Below, in pieces: positions 8,745 through 17,972 of a DNA stretch of 64,000 nucleotides (its first letter is position 1; the number at the start of each line of letters is the position of its first letter). The translations under genes and the position numbers were made by a program. The notes under the pieces were generated by a model. The model ran no database searches. It was not told the origin of the DNA and saw nothing but the letters and a program-made list of their open reading frames with translations. Source of the DNA: Micromonospora sp. FIMYZ51 (GTDB lineage: Bacteria; Actinomycetota; Actinomycetes; Mycobacteriales; Micromonosporaceae); the NCBI RefSeq assembly GCF_038246755.1, contig NZ_CP134706.1, positions 3,658,001 through 3,722,000 on the forward strand, in the 5' to 3' direction.

Positions 8745-10163
8745 GTGGACGCGTTGGACGTCGCCCGCTGGCAGTTCGGTGTCACCACCGTCTACCACTT
8801 TCTCTTCGTGCCACTGACCATCGGCCTGTCCGTCCTGGTCGCCATCCTGCAAACCCGCTGGCACCGCACCGGCGACGAGAAGTACCTCAAACTCACCAAG
8901 TTCTACGGCAAACTCTTCCTGATCAACTTCGCCATGGGCGTGGTCACCGGCATCGTGCAGGAATTCCAGTTCGGCATGAACTGGAGCGACTACTCCCGCT
9001 TCGTCGGCGACATCTTCGGCGCACCCCTGGCCATCGAAGCCCTGGTCGCCTTCTTCCTCGAATCCACCTTCATCGGCCTGTGGATCTTCGGCTGGGACCG
9101 GCTACCCAAACGCCTACACCTGGCCACCATCTGGGCCGCCGCCATCGGCACCAACCTGTCGGCGTACTTCATCCTCGCCGCCAACTCGTTCATGCAGAAC
9201 CCCGTCGGCTACCGCTACAACCCGGACACCGGCCGCGCCGAGTTGACCGACTTCGTCGCCGTACTCACCAACAAGGTCGCCCTGATCACCTTCCCGCACA
9301 CCATCGCCGGCGCCTTCCTCGTCGCCGGATCCCTGCTGGTGGCGGTCGCCCTGTGGCACCTGATCCGCAACCGCGACAGCGCCGACACCCCCGCCTACCG
9401 CTTCGCCGCCCGCTTCGGCTCCTGGGTCACCCTGATCGCCGCAGTCGTCGTCATCATCACCGGCGACATCCAAGGCAAGATCATGACGCAGGTGCAGCCG
9501 ATGAAAATGGCCGCCGCCGAGGGCCTCTACCAGACCGAAAGCCCCGCCTCGTTCTCCGTACTCACCATCGGCAGCCTCGACGGCAGCCGCGAACTGTTCG
9601 CCCTCAAGATCCCGTACCTGCTGTCGTACCTCGGCACCGGCGACGCCAACGGCACCGTCCAAGGCATCAACGACCTACAGGCCCTCTACAGCGCCCAGTA
9701 CGGCCCCGGCAGCTACACCCCGATCATCCCCGTCACCTACTGGAGCTTCCGCTTCATGATCGGATTCGGCCTCGCCGCCGCCGCCATCGCCCTGCTCGTG
9801 CTCTGGACCCAACGCAAGGGCCGCACCGTCCCGAACAGCAAATGGCTCCTGCGCGCCGGCCTCGCCATGCCCATCCTGCCGCTACTTGCCAACTCCTTCG
9901 GCTGGATCTTCACCGAGATGGGCCGCCAACCCTGGATCGTCTTCGGCGAAATGCTCACCCGCGACGGCGTCTCCCGCAGCGTCTCCCTCACCGAGGTCCT
10001 CACCAGCTTCACCGCCTTCACCCTCATCTACGCCACCCTCGCCGTCATCGAGGTCAAACTGCTCATCCGCTACGCCAAGGCCGGCGTACCCGACGTCACC
10101 CCGGCCCCCGAACCCGACGACACCGACGACGACGCCGACCGCCCGCTCGCCTTCGCCTACTGA
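8745..10163 (+). CDS. cydA: Cytochrome bd ubiquinol/menaquinol oxidase subunit I
   Basis: Quinol-oxidising, haem-carrying subunit of the high-affinity terminal oxidase cytochrome bd in the plasma membrane. The N-terminus VDALDVARWQFGVTTVYHFL carries H18, the usual haem b595 ligand, and several further helices follow. The GRQPW motif of the family is present (MGRQPWIVFGE). Length is 472 residues, near the short Q-loop type. I chose the GTG at 8745 because CTGGGGGTT lies 5-10 bases upstream and the family normally starts here; the in-frame ATG at 8724 lies in the operator palindrome and would add seven residues. cydB follows after 14 bases. The cydDC maturation exporter is not in the window. 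Confidence 0.95.
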   Translation: MDALDVARWQFGVTTVYHFLFVPLTIGLSVLVAILQTRWHRTGDEKYLKLTKFYGKLFLINFAMGVVTGIVQEFQFGMNWSDYSRFVGDIFGAPLAIEALVAFFLESTFIGLWIFGWDRLPKRLHLATIWAAAIGTNLSAYFILAANSFMQNPVGYRYNPDTGRAELTDFVAVLTNKVALITFPHTIAGAFLVAGSLLVAVALWHLIRNRDSADTPAYRFAARFGSWVTLIAAVVVIITGDIQGKIMTQVQPMKMAAAEGLYQTESPASFSVLTIGSLDGSRELFALKIPYLLSYLGTGDANGTVQGINDLQALYSAQYGPGSYTPIIPVTYWSFRFMIGFGLAAAAIALLVLWTQRKGRTVPNSKWLLRAGLAMPILPLLANSFGWIFTEMGRQPWIVFGEMLTRDGVSRSVSLTEVLTSFTAFTLIYATLAVIEVKLLIRYAKAGVPDVTPAPEPDDTDDDADRPLAFAY

Positions 10164-10177
10164 CCCGGAGCCCCACC

Positions 10178-11176
10178 GTGGAACTGACCACCATCTGGTT
10201 TCTCCTCGTCGCCGTGCTCTTCACCGGCTACTTCATCCTCGAAGGCTTCGACTTCGGCGTCGGCATGCTGCTACCGGTCCTCGGCCGCGACGACCGCGAA
10301 CGCCGCGTCATGATCAACACCATCGGGCCGGTCTGGGACGGCAACGAGGTCTGGCTCATCACCGCCGGCGGCGCCATGTTCGCCGCCTTCCCCGAGTGGT
10401 ACGCCACCCTCTTCTCCGGCTTCTACCTACCCCTGCTACTCATCCTGCTCGCCCTCATCGCCCGCGGCGTCGCCTTCGAATACCGCCACAAGCGACCCGA
10501 AGCCAGCTGGAAACGCCGCTGGGACGCCGCCATCTTCTACGGCTCACTCATCCCCGCCACCCTGTGGGGCGTCGCCTTCGCCAACATCCTGCGCGGCGTA
10601 CCACTTGACGCCAACCACGAATACGTCGGCGGCCTACTCAACCTGCTCAACCCGTACGCCCTGCTCGGCGGCGCAACCACCGCGGCGCTGTTCGCCACCC
10701 ACGGCGCCGTCTTCATCGCCCTCAAGACCGTCGGCGACATCCGCCACCGCGCCGCCGCCCTCGCCACCCGCCTCGGCGTCGGCACCGCCGTACTCGCCGT
10801 CGCCTTCCTGACCTGGACCCTCACCATCCGCGCCAGCACCGCCGCCGTCGTCCTCGCCGTCGGCGCCGCCGCAGCCCTGCTCGGCGGACTCGCCGCCGCC
10901 AAGGCACGCCGCGAAGGCTGGGCCTTCACCGGCACCGCCGTAGCCATCGGCCTGGCCGTGGCAACCCTGTTCGCCGCACTCTTCCCCAACGTGCTGCCCT
11001 CCACGCTGGACCCCGCCGGCACCCTCACCGCCACAAACGCCGCCTCCACCGACTACACCCTCACGATCATGACCTGGGTGGCGGTCTTCTTCACCCCGAT
11101 CGTGCTCGCCTACCAAGGCTGGACCTACTGGGTGTTCCGCAAGCGCATCGGTGTGGCGCACATCCCACAACACTGA
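10178..11176 (+). CDS. cydB: Cytochrome bd oxidase subunit II
   Basis: Second membrane subunit of cytochrome bd oxidase, 332 residues, about nine helices. The N-terminus contains FTGYFILEGFDFGVGMLLP and VWDGNEVWLI, both diagnostic for CydB. The GTG start is 14 bases after the cydA stop with GGAG in the spacer, so the two genes are one operon. A 10-bp perfect hairpin follows the stop. The operon therefore consists of only cydA and cydB; oxygen-limited or nitrosative-stress expression would be expected from the family but the sequence shows only the upstream operator-like repeat. Confidence 0.95.
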   Translation: MELTTIWFLLVAVLFTGYFILEGFDFGVGMLLPVLGRDDRERRVMINTIGPVWDGNEVWLITAGGAMFAAFPEWYATLFSGFYLPLLLILLALIARGVAFEYRHKRPEASWKRRWDAAIFYGSLIPATLWGVAFANILRGVPLDANHEYVGGLLNLLNPYALLGGATTAALFATHGAVFIALKTVGDIRHRAAALATRLGVGTAVLAVAFLTWTLTIRASTAAVVLAVGAAAALLGGLAAAKARREGWAFTGTAVAIGLAVATLFAALFPNVLPSTLDPAGTLTATNAASTDYTLTIMTWVAVFFTPIVLAYQGWTYWVFRKRIGVAHIPQH

Positions 11177-11183
11177 CCCCACC

Positions 11184-11215
11184 GGCCCGGGACACGGGAC
11201 CCCGCGTCCCGGGCC
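11184..11215 (+). terminator. Hairpin terminator after cydB
   Basis: GGCCCGGGAC (11184-11193) pairs perfectly with GTCCCGGGCC (11206-11215) across a 12-nt loop, beginning 7 bases after the cydB stop codon. There is no U-tract, as is common in this phylum. Confidence 0.75.
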
Positions 11216-11226
11216 AGCCCGGCAGC

Positions 11227-11709
11227 ATGGACGCCATGCGCCTGCACACCCACACCTACCAGACCACCGTCACCTGGACCGGCAACCTCGGCACCGGCAC
11301 CAGCGGCTACCGCGACTACCGCCGCGACCACGACATCACCACCGACGGCCGCCCCACCATCCCCGGCAGCTCCGACCCCACCTTCCGCGGCACCCCCACC
11401 CGCTGGAACCCCGAACAACTCCTCCTCGCCGCCCTGTCCCAGTGCCACCTCCTGGCCTACCTGCACCTCTGCGCCGACAACGGCATCGTCGTCACCGACT
11501 ACACCGACAACGCCACCGGCACCATGACCACCGACGCCACCGGCAACGGCCACTTCACCGAAGTCACCCTGCGCCCCCGCGTCACCGTCGCCGACCCCAC
11601 CACCATCGACGCCGCCACCGCCCTGCACGACCAGGCCCACCACGTCTGCTTCATCGCCAACTCCGTCAACTTCCCGGTCCGCCACGAACCCGTCACCAGC
11701 ACCAACTAA
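11227..11709 (+). CDS. OsmC/Ohr-family peroxiredoxin-like protein
   Basis: A 160-residue protein of the OsmC superfamily, which reduces organic hydroperoxides through a cysteine pair. The peroxidatic C73 sits in LAALSQCHLLA and the second cysteine C141 in HHVCFIANS, the expected spacing and contexts. The segment RWNPEQLLLAALSQC is typical of the YhfA/OsmC branch rather than Ohr. There is an alternative ATG at residue 4. The gene follows the cydAB terminator and starts only about 10 bases after it; an Eis-like acetyltransferase follows 42 bases downstream. Codons are extremely C-ended, like its neighbours. Confidence 0.88.
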   Translation: MDAMRLHTHTYQTTVTWTGNLGTGTSGYRDYRRDHDITTDGRPTIPGSSDPTFRGTPTRWNPEQLLLAALSQCHLLAYLHLCADNGIVVTDYTDNATGTMTTDATGNGHFTEVTLRPRVTVADPTTIDAATALHDQAHHVCFIANSVNFPVRHEPVTSTN

Positions 11710-11751
11710 TTCACCCCGAACACCCACCTCGACCCCGCTATCGTCGGGCCC

Positions 11752-12918
11752 GTGCAACCCACCGTCCGCGAACTCATCCCCGACGACCTGCCCGCCGCCT
11801 GGCAACTCGGCCAGCTCACCTTCGGCTCCGACCCACAACCACCGCCACCACCACCCCCCGGCCGCACCCAGTACGGCGCCTTCGACCACCACGGAAACCT
11901 CATCGGCAAAGCCGTCGACCTGCACGACGAACAATGGTGGGCCGGACACGCCGTACCCGCCGCCGACGTCGCCGGCGTCGCCGTCGCACCCGAAGCCCGC
12001 GGCACCGGCATCGGCCGCGCCCTGCTCCGCACCCTGCTGCACGGCGCCCACGAACGCGGCGCCGCCATCAGCGCCCTCTTCGCCACCACCACCGCCCCCT
12101 ACCGCGCCTGCGGCTGGGAAATCGCCGGCCAGCTACGCACCCTCGACCTGCCCACCACCGCGCTGCCCCGACACCACCCGGCCACACACCTGACCACACG
12201 CGCCGGCACCCCCGCCGACCTACCCGCCACCGCCGAGCTCTACCAGCGCGTCACCCGACACCGCTGCGGCCTGCTCACCCGAACACACCCCCGCTTCACC
12301 ACCACCGACAAACTGCCCTACGACGGGCTCACCCTCGTCGAACACGACGGCACCCCGATCGGCTACGCCGGCTGGAACCGCGGCCGAGGCTACGGCCCCG
12401 ACGCCGTACTCACCATCGAAGACATCGTCGCCACCACCGCCGACGCCGCCCGCACCCTCATCGGCGTACTCACCACCTGGCACAGCGTCACCCCCACCCT
12501 GCGGCTGACCCCCCTGCCCGGCGACGCCATCTGCACCCAACTGCCACTCGAACTCGCCCGCGAACACGAACGCGACACCTGGATGCACCGACCCGTCGAC
12601 ATCACCCGCGCCGTCCAGGCCCGCGGCTGGCCCACCCACACCCGCGGCACCGTCGCCTTCACCCTCACCGACGACCTCGCCCCCTGGAACACCGGCACCT
12701 GGCAACTCACCGTCGCCGACGGCGCAGCCCAACTCCACCGCACCACCACCGACACCGACCTGCACCTGACCGTACGCGGCTTCGCCCGCCTCTACACCGG
12801 CACCGCCACCGCCCGCACCCTCGCCGAAACCGGACACCTACGACACACCACACCCGACCCCAGCGCCCTCGACCTGCTCGCCGCCGGCCCACCCGCCCAA
12901 CTCATCGACTACTTCTGA
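11752..12918 (+). CDS. Eis-like GNAT N-acetyltransferase
   Basis: A 388-residue acetyl-CoA-dependent acetyltransferase with the three-part layout of the Eis family. There is an N-terminal GNAT fold with VAGVAVAPEARGTGIGRALL (acetyl-CoA-binding R/QxxGxG/A form, about residues 73-91), a second GNAT-like domain at about 150-290, and a C-terminal sterol-carrier-like domain at about 300-385. The C-terminal FY-type end (LIDYF) matches Eis enzymes, whose terminal carboxylate takes part in catalysis. Family members acetylate aminoglycosides and other amines at several positions. A run of seven prolines at 29-35 is unusual. The GTG start follows CGGGCCC without a strong binding site. A hairpin follows the stop. 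Confidence 0.85.
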   Translation: MQPTVRELIPDDLPAAWQLGQLTFGSDPQPPPPPPPGRTQYGAFDHHGNLIGKAVDLHDEQWWAGHAVPAADVAGVAVAPEARGTGIGRALLRTLLHGAHERGAAISALFATTTAPYRACGWEIAGQLRTLDLPTTALPRHHPATHLTTRAGTPADLPATAELYQRVTRHRCGLLTRTHPRFTTTDKLPYDGLTLVEHDGTPIGYAGWNRGRGYGPDAVLTIEDIVATTADAARTLIGVLTTWHSVTPTLRLTPLPGDAICTQLPLELAREHERDTWMHRPVDITRAVQARGWPTHTRGTVAFTLTDDLAPWNTGTWQLTVADGAAQLHRTTTDTDLHLTVRGFARLYTGTATARTLAETGHLRHTTPDPSALDLLAAGPPAQLIDYF

Positions 12919-12923
12919 AACCA

Positions 12924-12952
12924 CCAGGGCCCGGATATGAACCGGGCCCTGG
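12924..12952. terminator. Bidirectional hairpin terminator
   Basis: CCAGGGCCCGG (12924-12934) and CCGGGCCCTGG (12942-12952) form a perfect 11-bp stem with the 7-nt loop ATATGAA. It lies 5 bases after the Eis-like gene and 9 bases after the end of the converging minus-strand gene, so it can serve both. Confidence 0.85.
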
Positions 12953-12961
12953 ACACACCAC

Positions 12962-13693
12962 TCAGCCGGCCCGACCCGACTCCGGATCCTCCGAACCCGC
13001 CTCACGCAACTCCGCCAACCGGGCCTCGATCTCCGCCAACTCGGCCCGCAACTTCTCCGCCTGCCGCTCCGCCTCCGACCGCTCCGCCGACAGAATCTGC
13101 TCCACCGCCTCATGCACCCCCGGCACATCCACCAACGCCACCATCCGCAACGCCTCCGCCGGCTTGAGCACGTACGGCTTCGCCAACACCTTCCCACCCT
13201 GCTGCGCCGCCACCGTCCACTCACCCTCGGCATACGCCAACGTCACCGTCAAACCCGCCGGCCCCTTCGGCTTCGCCGCCTTCACCGACCGCCGCGCCGC
13301 CGGCTTCGTCTCCACCGTCTCCACCTTCGACTCCTCCCGCTGCTTCGGCTCCTCGCGCCGCGGCTGCGGCACCCGGTCCAACACGAACTCCGGCCCCGCC
13401 ACCACCGGCTCCACCGGCACCGGCTCCACCTTCACCTCCGCCGGCCGACGCCCCGCACCCTTCGGCGCCACCGCCACATCGGCGGGGGAGAAGGGCAACT
13501 CGTCCCGCCCGAACCGCACCACCACGAACTCGTCGGACACCGCCGGATCCGTCAACTCCACCACCTGACCCAACTGCCCGGCGATCTGACCCGCCGACGC
13601 CGTGAACACCACCTTCGGCTTACGGCCCGCGGCCAACGCCTCCCGGATGCCGCGCACCTCGTCATCGGACAAACCCTGGCCAGCGGCACCCAT
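12962..13693 (-). CDS. Conserved actinobacterial protein of unknown function, coiled-coil C-terminus
   Basis: A 243-residue soluble protein I cannot name. The N-terminal 60 residues (GLSDDEVRGIREALAAGRKP, then a KVVFTASAGQIAGQLGQVVEL segment) look like a small folded domain. The middle (about 75-130) is a charged, proline- and glutamate-rich linker. A second folded part follows (TVTLAYAEGEWTVAAQQGG, YVLKPAEALRMVALVDVPGV), and the last 50 residues form a coiled coil of AERSEAERQAEKLRAELAEIEARLAEL type. The ATG at 13693 follows GGAAGAGGTT; a GTG one codon upstream and an ATG eight codons upstream are alternatives. It is transcribed alone and shares the terminator with the Eis-like gene. Confidence 0.7.
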   Translation of the reverse strand: MGAAGQGLSDDEVRGIREALAAGRKPKVVFTASAGQIAGQLGQVVELTDPAVSDEFVVVRFGRDELPFSPADVAVAPKGAGRRPAEVKVEPVPVEPVVAGPEFVLDRVPQPRREEPKQREESKVETVETKPAARRSVKAAKPKGPAGLTVTLAYAEGEWTVAAQQGGKVLAKPYVLKPAEALRMVALVDVPGVHEAVEQILSAERSEAERQAEKLRAELAEIEARLAELREAGSEDPESGRAG

Positions 13694-13929
13694 CACGCAA
13701 CCTCTTCCCTCGTACACGTGTTCAGACGCCTGCCTTGATACCAGCCGCCAGCGACAACCTGAAGATCAGCCCCCCAACCCGAACCCACTCCACCGCCGCA
13801 CCGGCACCGGCCAGATCGGACACCGACGGCACCCCAACCCGGCCGTGCGCCCGATCACACCTGACTTCCAGCGCCTCGACCACCGCCGGTAACGTCACGC
13901 GAACCGACCGAGGCAGGGGAGAGGACCAC

Positions 13930-14658
13930 ATGGCGCCCGTCACCGTCATCACCGGCGGCAGCCGCGGCATCGGCGCCGCCACCGCCCGCCGCCTCGCCCA
14001 CGCCGGCCACCACCTCGCCCTCGGCTACCGCCACGACCACCACACCGCCGACACCGTCGCCGCCGAACTACGCGCCACCGGCGTACGCGCCATCGCCGTA
14101 CCCGCCGACACCCGCGACCCCGACCAGGTCACCGCCCTGTTCGACGCCGCCGCCGAACTCGGCCCGATCACCGGCCTGGTCAACAACGCCGGCATCACCA
14201 GCCCCATCGGCCCCTTCACCGACCTACGCCTAGCCGACCTGCGCGACGTCATCGACGTCAACCTCATCGGCTACATCCTCTGCGCCCAACAAGCCGCCCG
14301 CCGAATGACCCACGGCGCCGCCATCGTCAACATCTCCTCCGTCGCCGCCACCCTCGGCGGCCCAGGGGAGTACATCCACTACGCCGCCGTCAAAGCCGGC
14401 ACCGACGCCCTCACCATCGGCCTGGCCAAGGAACTCGCCCCCCACGGCATCCGCGTCAACGCCGTCGCCCCCGGCATCATCCGCACCGACATCCACGCCC
14501 TCTCCGGCCAACCCGACCGACCCGACCGCGTCGCCAGCCGCATCCCACTCGGCCGCCCCGGCGAGCCCGACGAAGCCGCCGCCGCCATCACCTGGCTACT
14601 CAGCCCCGACGCCTCCTACACCACCGGCGCCATCCTCCGCGTCAGCGGCGGCCTCTGA
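13930..14658 (+). CDS. Short-chain dehydrogenase/reductase (FabG-like)
   Basis: A 242-residue classical SDR. The nucleotide-binding TGGSRGIG is at 8-15, NNAG at about 85-88, the catalytic Ser in NISSVAA, and YAAVK with the catalytic Tyr and Lys. The C-terminus GAILRVSGGL is typical of 3-oxoacyl-ACP reductase-like enzymes. The substrate cannot be told from sequence. The ATG at 13930 is preceded by GGGGAGAGGACC, a strong binding site; the frame upstream of it (from 13735) is not conserved-looking. Monocistronic by position: 237 bases separate it from the divergent unknown gene and 86 bases from the next gene. Confidence 0.9.
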   Translation: MAPVTVITGGSRGIGAATARRLAHAGHHLALGYRHDHHTADTVAAELRATGVRAIAVPADTRDPDQVTALFDAAAELGPITGLVNNAGITSPIGPFTDLRLADLRDVIDVNLIGYILCAQQAARRMTHGAAIVNISSVAATLGGPGEYIHYAAVKAGTDALTIGLAKELAPHGIRVNAVAPGIIRTDIHALSGQPDRPDRVASRIPLGRPGEPDEAAAAITWLLSPDASYTTGAILRVSGGL

Positions 14659-14744
14659 CCACCCGGCACGACACCCCACCGCCACGACCGCCCACCCACC
14701 TGACCCGGCAGGCATGCCACCCCGCCGCCCGGGTAACCACGCCC

Positions 14745-16592
14745 GTGCACAGCGCAAGCATCGCCGAGCACGGCTTCCTCGCCGACGGGCGCAGCGCCGC
14801 CCTGGTGGACCGCCACGGCTCCGTCAACTGGTGGTGCCCACCACGCTTCGACAGCCCCTCCGTCTTCGCCCGACTCCTCGACGACGACGCCGGCCACTGG
14901 TCGATCCAACCCGAAGACCCCTACACCAGCCAACGGTCCTACCTCCAAGACACCCTCGTGCTGCGGACCGTCTTCACCACCACCCACGGCAGCGTCGCCC
15001 TGACCGACGCCCTCGCCCTGCAACCCGGCGCCCGCGGCCACGACATCGGCCTGCACTCACCCCGAGTGCTGGCCCGCGTCGTCGAAGGACTCACCGGCGA
15101 AGTCCCGATCCGCCTCGACTACCGACCCCGATTCGAATACGGACAGGTCACCGCCTACCTCACCGAACACGACGGCACCATCGACGCCACCGCCGGCGCC
15201 TGCCGACTCAGCCTGCGCGGCGACGTCCCACTGACCCGCGCCCACGGCAACGCCACCGCCAACTTCACCGTCCGAGCCGCCGAAACCTACCGGTTCACCC
15301 TCGGACACGCACCCACCTACGACTCCGACCCACCCGCCCTACCCGACGCCGACCAGGCCATCGCCGCCACCGTCGCCGGCTGGCGCTCCTGGGCCGACCT
15401 GCACCGCGACCAGTACCGCGGCCTCTTCGCCGACCAGGTACGCCGCAGCGCCATCGTGCTACAGGGCATGACCTACCAACCCAGCGGCGCCATCGTCGCC
15501 GCAGCCACCACCTCGCTACCCGAGGACCCCGGCGGCAACCGCAACTACGACTACCGCTTCGTCTGGGTACGCGACTTCAGCCTCACCCTCCAAGCCCTCT
15601 GGCGCGCCGCCTGCCCCGACGAAGCGACCCGGCAGTTCGCCTGGGTCGCCCACGCCACCGGACGCATCAGCGACAAACCCGTACCCATCATGTACGGCGT
15701 ACAGGGGGAGCGGGATCTCACCGAACACCACCTCGACCACCTACGCGGATACGCCGACAGCCGGCCGGTCACCATCGGCAACGACGCCTGGCGACAACGC
15801 CAGAACGACGTACTCGGCGAAGTCCTCGACGCGGCCTGGCTGATGCGCCACTACCTCGACCCGATGCCTCCCGACGTGCGGCAGCTGCTGCGCGACCTCG
15901 CCGACCAGGCGGCCCTGACCTGGCGCCGCCCGGACGCCGGCATGTGGGAGGCCCGCGACGCCGAACGCCACTACGTCTCCTCCAAGGTCCAGTGCTGGAC
16001 CGCACTGGACCGGGCGGTGCGCTTCGGGCCCCGCCTCGGCGACCGGACCGACCTGGCCCGCTGGGCCGCCGCCCGCGACGAGATCCGCCAGGCCGTGCTC
16101 AGCCAGGGCTGGAACGAGCGCCTCGGCGCCTTCACCGGAGCCTTCGGCTCCGCCGAACTCGACGCCTCCGTCCTGCTCATGCCACTGGTCGGCTTCCTGC
16201 CCGCCGACCACCCACAGATGCGCTCCACGATGAGCGTGATCGAGCGCGAACTCTCCCACGACGGGCTACTGCGCCGCTGGGCCGGCGACCCGGCCGGCTT
16301 CGTCATCTGCTCCTTCTGGATGGTGACCTGCCTGGCGCTGGCCGGCGAGGTGGACCGGGCCGAGCAGCTGTTCCGGCAGCTCACCACCCGGGTCAACGAC
16401 CTCGGCCTGTTCGCCGAACAGATCGACCCGACCACCGGAGAACAGCTCGGCAACTTCCCGCAGGCCTTCTCCCACATCGGACTGATCAACTCCGCCGGCC
16501 GACTCACCGAGGCCGTCGCGCGACGTACCGCTGCCGGCCGACCGCCACACCCCGTGCCCGCCGGCACCGACCACCCGCAAGAAGCACCCTGA
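14745..16592 (+). CDS. Glycoside hydrolase family 15 protein (glucoamylase/trehalase-like)
   Basis: A 615-residue cytosolic enzyme without a signal peptide. The N-terminal beta-sandwich region starts with SIAEHGFLADGRSAALVDRHG, as in actinobacterial GH15 proteins. The (alpha/alpha)6 barrel begins near residue 240, with RNYDYRFVWVRDFSLTLQAL around 265-284 as the GH15 fingerprint. Later come WLMRHYLDP, GMWEARD (a candidate acid/base region) and the C-terminal NSAGRLTEA. Mycobacterial and streptomycete relatives act on trehalose or on alpha-1,4-glucans; I cannot separate the two here. The GTG start has no clear Shine-Dalgarno sequence. From about 15.9 kb onward the codon third positions become less C-biased than in the upstream genes. 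Confidence 0.9.
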   Translation: MHSASIAEHGFLADGRSAALVDRHGSVNWWCPPRFDSPSVFARLLDDDAGHWSIQPEDPYTSQRSYLQDTLVLRTVFTTTHGSVALTDALALQPGARGHDIGLHSPRVLARVVEGLTGEVPIRLDYRPRFEYGQVTAYLTEHDGTIDATAGACRLSLRGDVPLTRAHGNATANFTVRAAETYRFTLGHAPTYDSDPPALPDADQAIAATVAGWRSWADLHRDQYRGLFADQVRRSAIVLQGMTYQPSGAIVAAATTSLPEDPGGNRNYDYRFVWVRDFSLTLQALWRAACPDEATRQFAWVAHATGRISDKPVPIMYGVQGERDLTEHHLDHLRGYADSRPVTIGNDAWRQRQNDVLGEVLDAAWLMRHYLDPMPPDVRQLLRDLADQAALTWRRPDAGMWEARDAERHYVSSKVQCWTALDRAVRFGPRLGDRTDLARWAAARDEIRQAVLSQGWNERLGAFTGAFGSAELDASVLLMPLVGFLPADHPQMRSTMSVIERELSHDGLLRRWAGDPAGFVICSFWMVTCLALAGEVDRAEQLFRQLTTRVNDLGLFAEQIDPTTGEQLGNFPQAFSHIGLINSAGRLTEAVARRTAAGRPPHPVPAGTDHPQEAP

Positions 16593-16827
16593 GGCCCGGG
16601 CGCCTCGCCGCAAAGACCGCCCTGACCAGCGATAAGTCGGACAGGCCACCGAGATCGGGTACGGCCGTGAGGGCGCCGACGGCGGCTGACCGGGCGACGT
16701 CAGCACGGTGCCGCACGGGCAGTTCGCCGCCCGGCGACGGCACTGAGATCGTTGCCCGTGCCGGGTCGGATGTGCAAGGGTTGGCGCACGCAGCCGACAG
16801 CTGGACCGAGCAACCAGGTGGGGGCGG

Positions 16828-17280
16828 ATGGGGACCATTTATCGCCAGGCGAAGCTCACGGTGACGGCCGACGTGGCGTGGGACTTTCTGGATCGGTACA
16901 CCCGCTCGGAGGTGCATGTTTTCTCCGCCGCCAAGGGCGAACGCCAGGAGGACGACTACCGGGTGGTCACGCTGGCGGACGGCACCGAGCTCTGGGAACG
17001 CAACGTGACCGTCGATGCCGGGTTGATGCGGGCCGTCTACGCGATACCCGAGTTTCCCGGAGCAGAGCATCATCAGGCCGAGATGCGGGTGCTGAGGGAC
17101 GGCGACGACGCGGCGACGGTGGTCTGGATAACCGACCTCCTGCCACACGAGCTGGTGAACCACCTCAGCGAGGTCTACGACGTCATGTTCAGCGAACTGG
17201 TAGCGGCGATCAACAAGCACGGTGCGTCGCAGAGCCCGGGCACCGGCGCCACCGCCGCTCCCCGCAGAGTCGATAATTGA
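16828..17280 (+). CDS. SRPBCC/START-like polyketide-cyclase-fold protein
   Basis: A 150-residue protein with the SRPBCC pattern: an N-terminal strand (AKLTVTADVAWDFLDRYT), a run of alternating strands (YRVVTLADGTELWERNVTVD, AVYAIPEFP, HHQAEMRVLRDGDDAATVVWITDLLP) and a long C-terminal helix (HELVNHLSEVYDVMFSELVAAINKH). Family members bind hydrophobic ligands in a deep cavity; no ligand or enzyme activity can be assigned. The ATG follows AGGTGGGGGC. A 15-bp AT-rich near-palindrome overlaps its stop codon. Confidence 0.72.
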   Translation: MGTIYRQAKLTVTADVAWDFLDRYTRSEVHVFSAAKGERQEDDYRVVTLADGTELWERNVTVDAGLMRAVYAIPEFPGAEHHQAEMRVLRDGDDAATVVWITDLLPHELVNHLSEVYDVMFSELVAAINKHGASQSPGTGATAAPRRVDN

Positions 17281-17291
17281 CATTATGTAAA
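17277..17291. promoter_or_regulatory. AT-rich near-palindrome at a stop codon
   Basis: TTGACATTATGTAAA reads as TTnACATnATGTnAA on both strands, in a surrounding of more than 65 percent GC. It covers the stop codon of the SRPBCC gene and lies 26 bases from the end of the converging isochorismatase gene, so it is not placed like a normal operator. It could be a protein-binding site or a -35 element (TTGACA) of an antisense transcript. Confidence 0.35.
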
Positions 17292-17317
17292 GTTGAGGGT
17301 GGAGCGGCCTCCCCGTC

Positions 17318-17878
17318 TCAGCTGGCCGGGGCGAACTCGACCTCGGCCGTCGGCACGGCGGCGGCCTGTCGTCCGGGCGCGGTCTGGAAGCGCCAGTACA
17401 GGTTGGTGTGCGCGATCACCTGGTGCGGCGGCGGCGCACCGTACGCGCTGAGATCCTCGGTGGTGTGCGCGTCGGTGACCAGCGTGGCGTCGTAACCGCG
17501 CACCAGCGCGCCGTGCAGGGTCGAGCGGATGCACATGTCGGTCTGGGCGCCGGTGACGACCAGCCGGCCGACCTGGCGCTCGGCCAGCACCGTCTCCAGG
17601 TCGGTGTGTTCGAAGGAGTCGCCGTAGCGCTTGTGCACCAGCGGCTCCGTGTCGTGGCGGACCAGCTCGGGAACGTACTGCCAGTCCGGGCTGTCCTGCG
17701 GGAGGTCGTCGTCGGAGTGCTGGATCCAGACGACGGGCACCTGCTCGGCGCGGGCCTTGGCCACCAGGGTGTTGATGTTGGCGATCACGCCGTCGCGGTC
17801 GTGGGCGCCGGCGACCACTCCCCGTTGGACGTCGATGACGAGCAGCGCCGCGTTCGGCCGCTCGGGCAGGGTCGTCAT
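17318..17878 (-). CDS. Isochorismatase-family cysteine hydrolase
   Basis: A 186-residue amidase/hydrolase of the isochorismatase-like superfamily. The catalytic triad is visible: D16 (LLVIDVQRG), K83 (HKRYGDSF) and C116 (GAQTDMCIRST). Members hydrolyse isochorismate, nicotinamide, N-carbamoyl amides or similar; the presence of the cysteine favours an amidase-type activity over isochorismatase proper. The ATG has GGAGG seven bases upstream. It is divergent from the tyrosine recombinase gene with a 112-base shared region that contains the recombinase palindrome. Confidence 0.88.
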   Translation of the reverse strand: MTTLPERPNAALLVIDVQRGVVAGAHDRDGVIANINTLVAKARAEQVPVVWIQHSDDDLPQDSPDWQYVPELVRHDTEPLVHKRYGDSFEHTDLETVLAERQVGRLVVTGAQTDMCIRSTLHGALVRGYDATLVTDAHTTEDLSAYGAPPPHQVIAHTNLYWRFQTAPGRQAAAVPTAEVEFAPAS

Positions 17879-17972
17879 GGTGTGCCTCCATCCGCTCGAC
17901 AGGTGGCGTCACCTTAGAGCCGGCGACCGACAGGATTCTCCCCCGCCTCGGCGAGCACACCAGACGCGAAAA

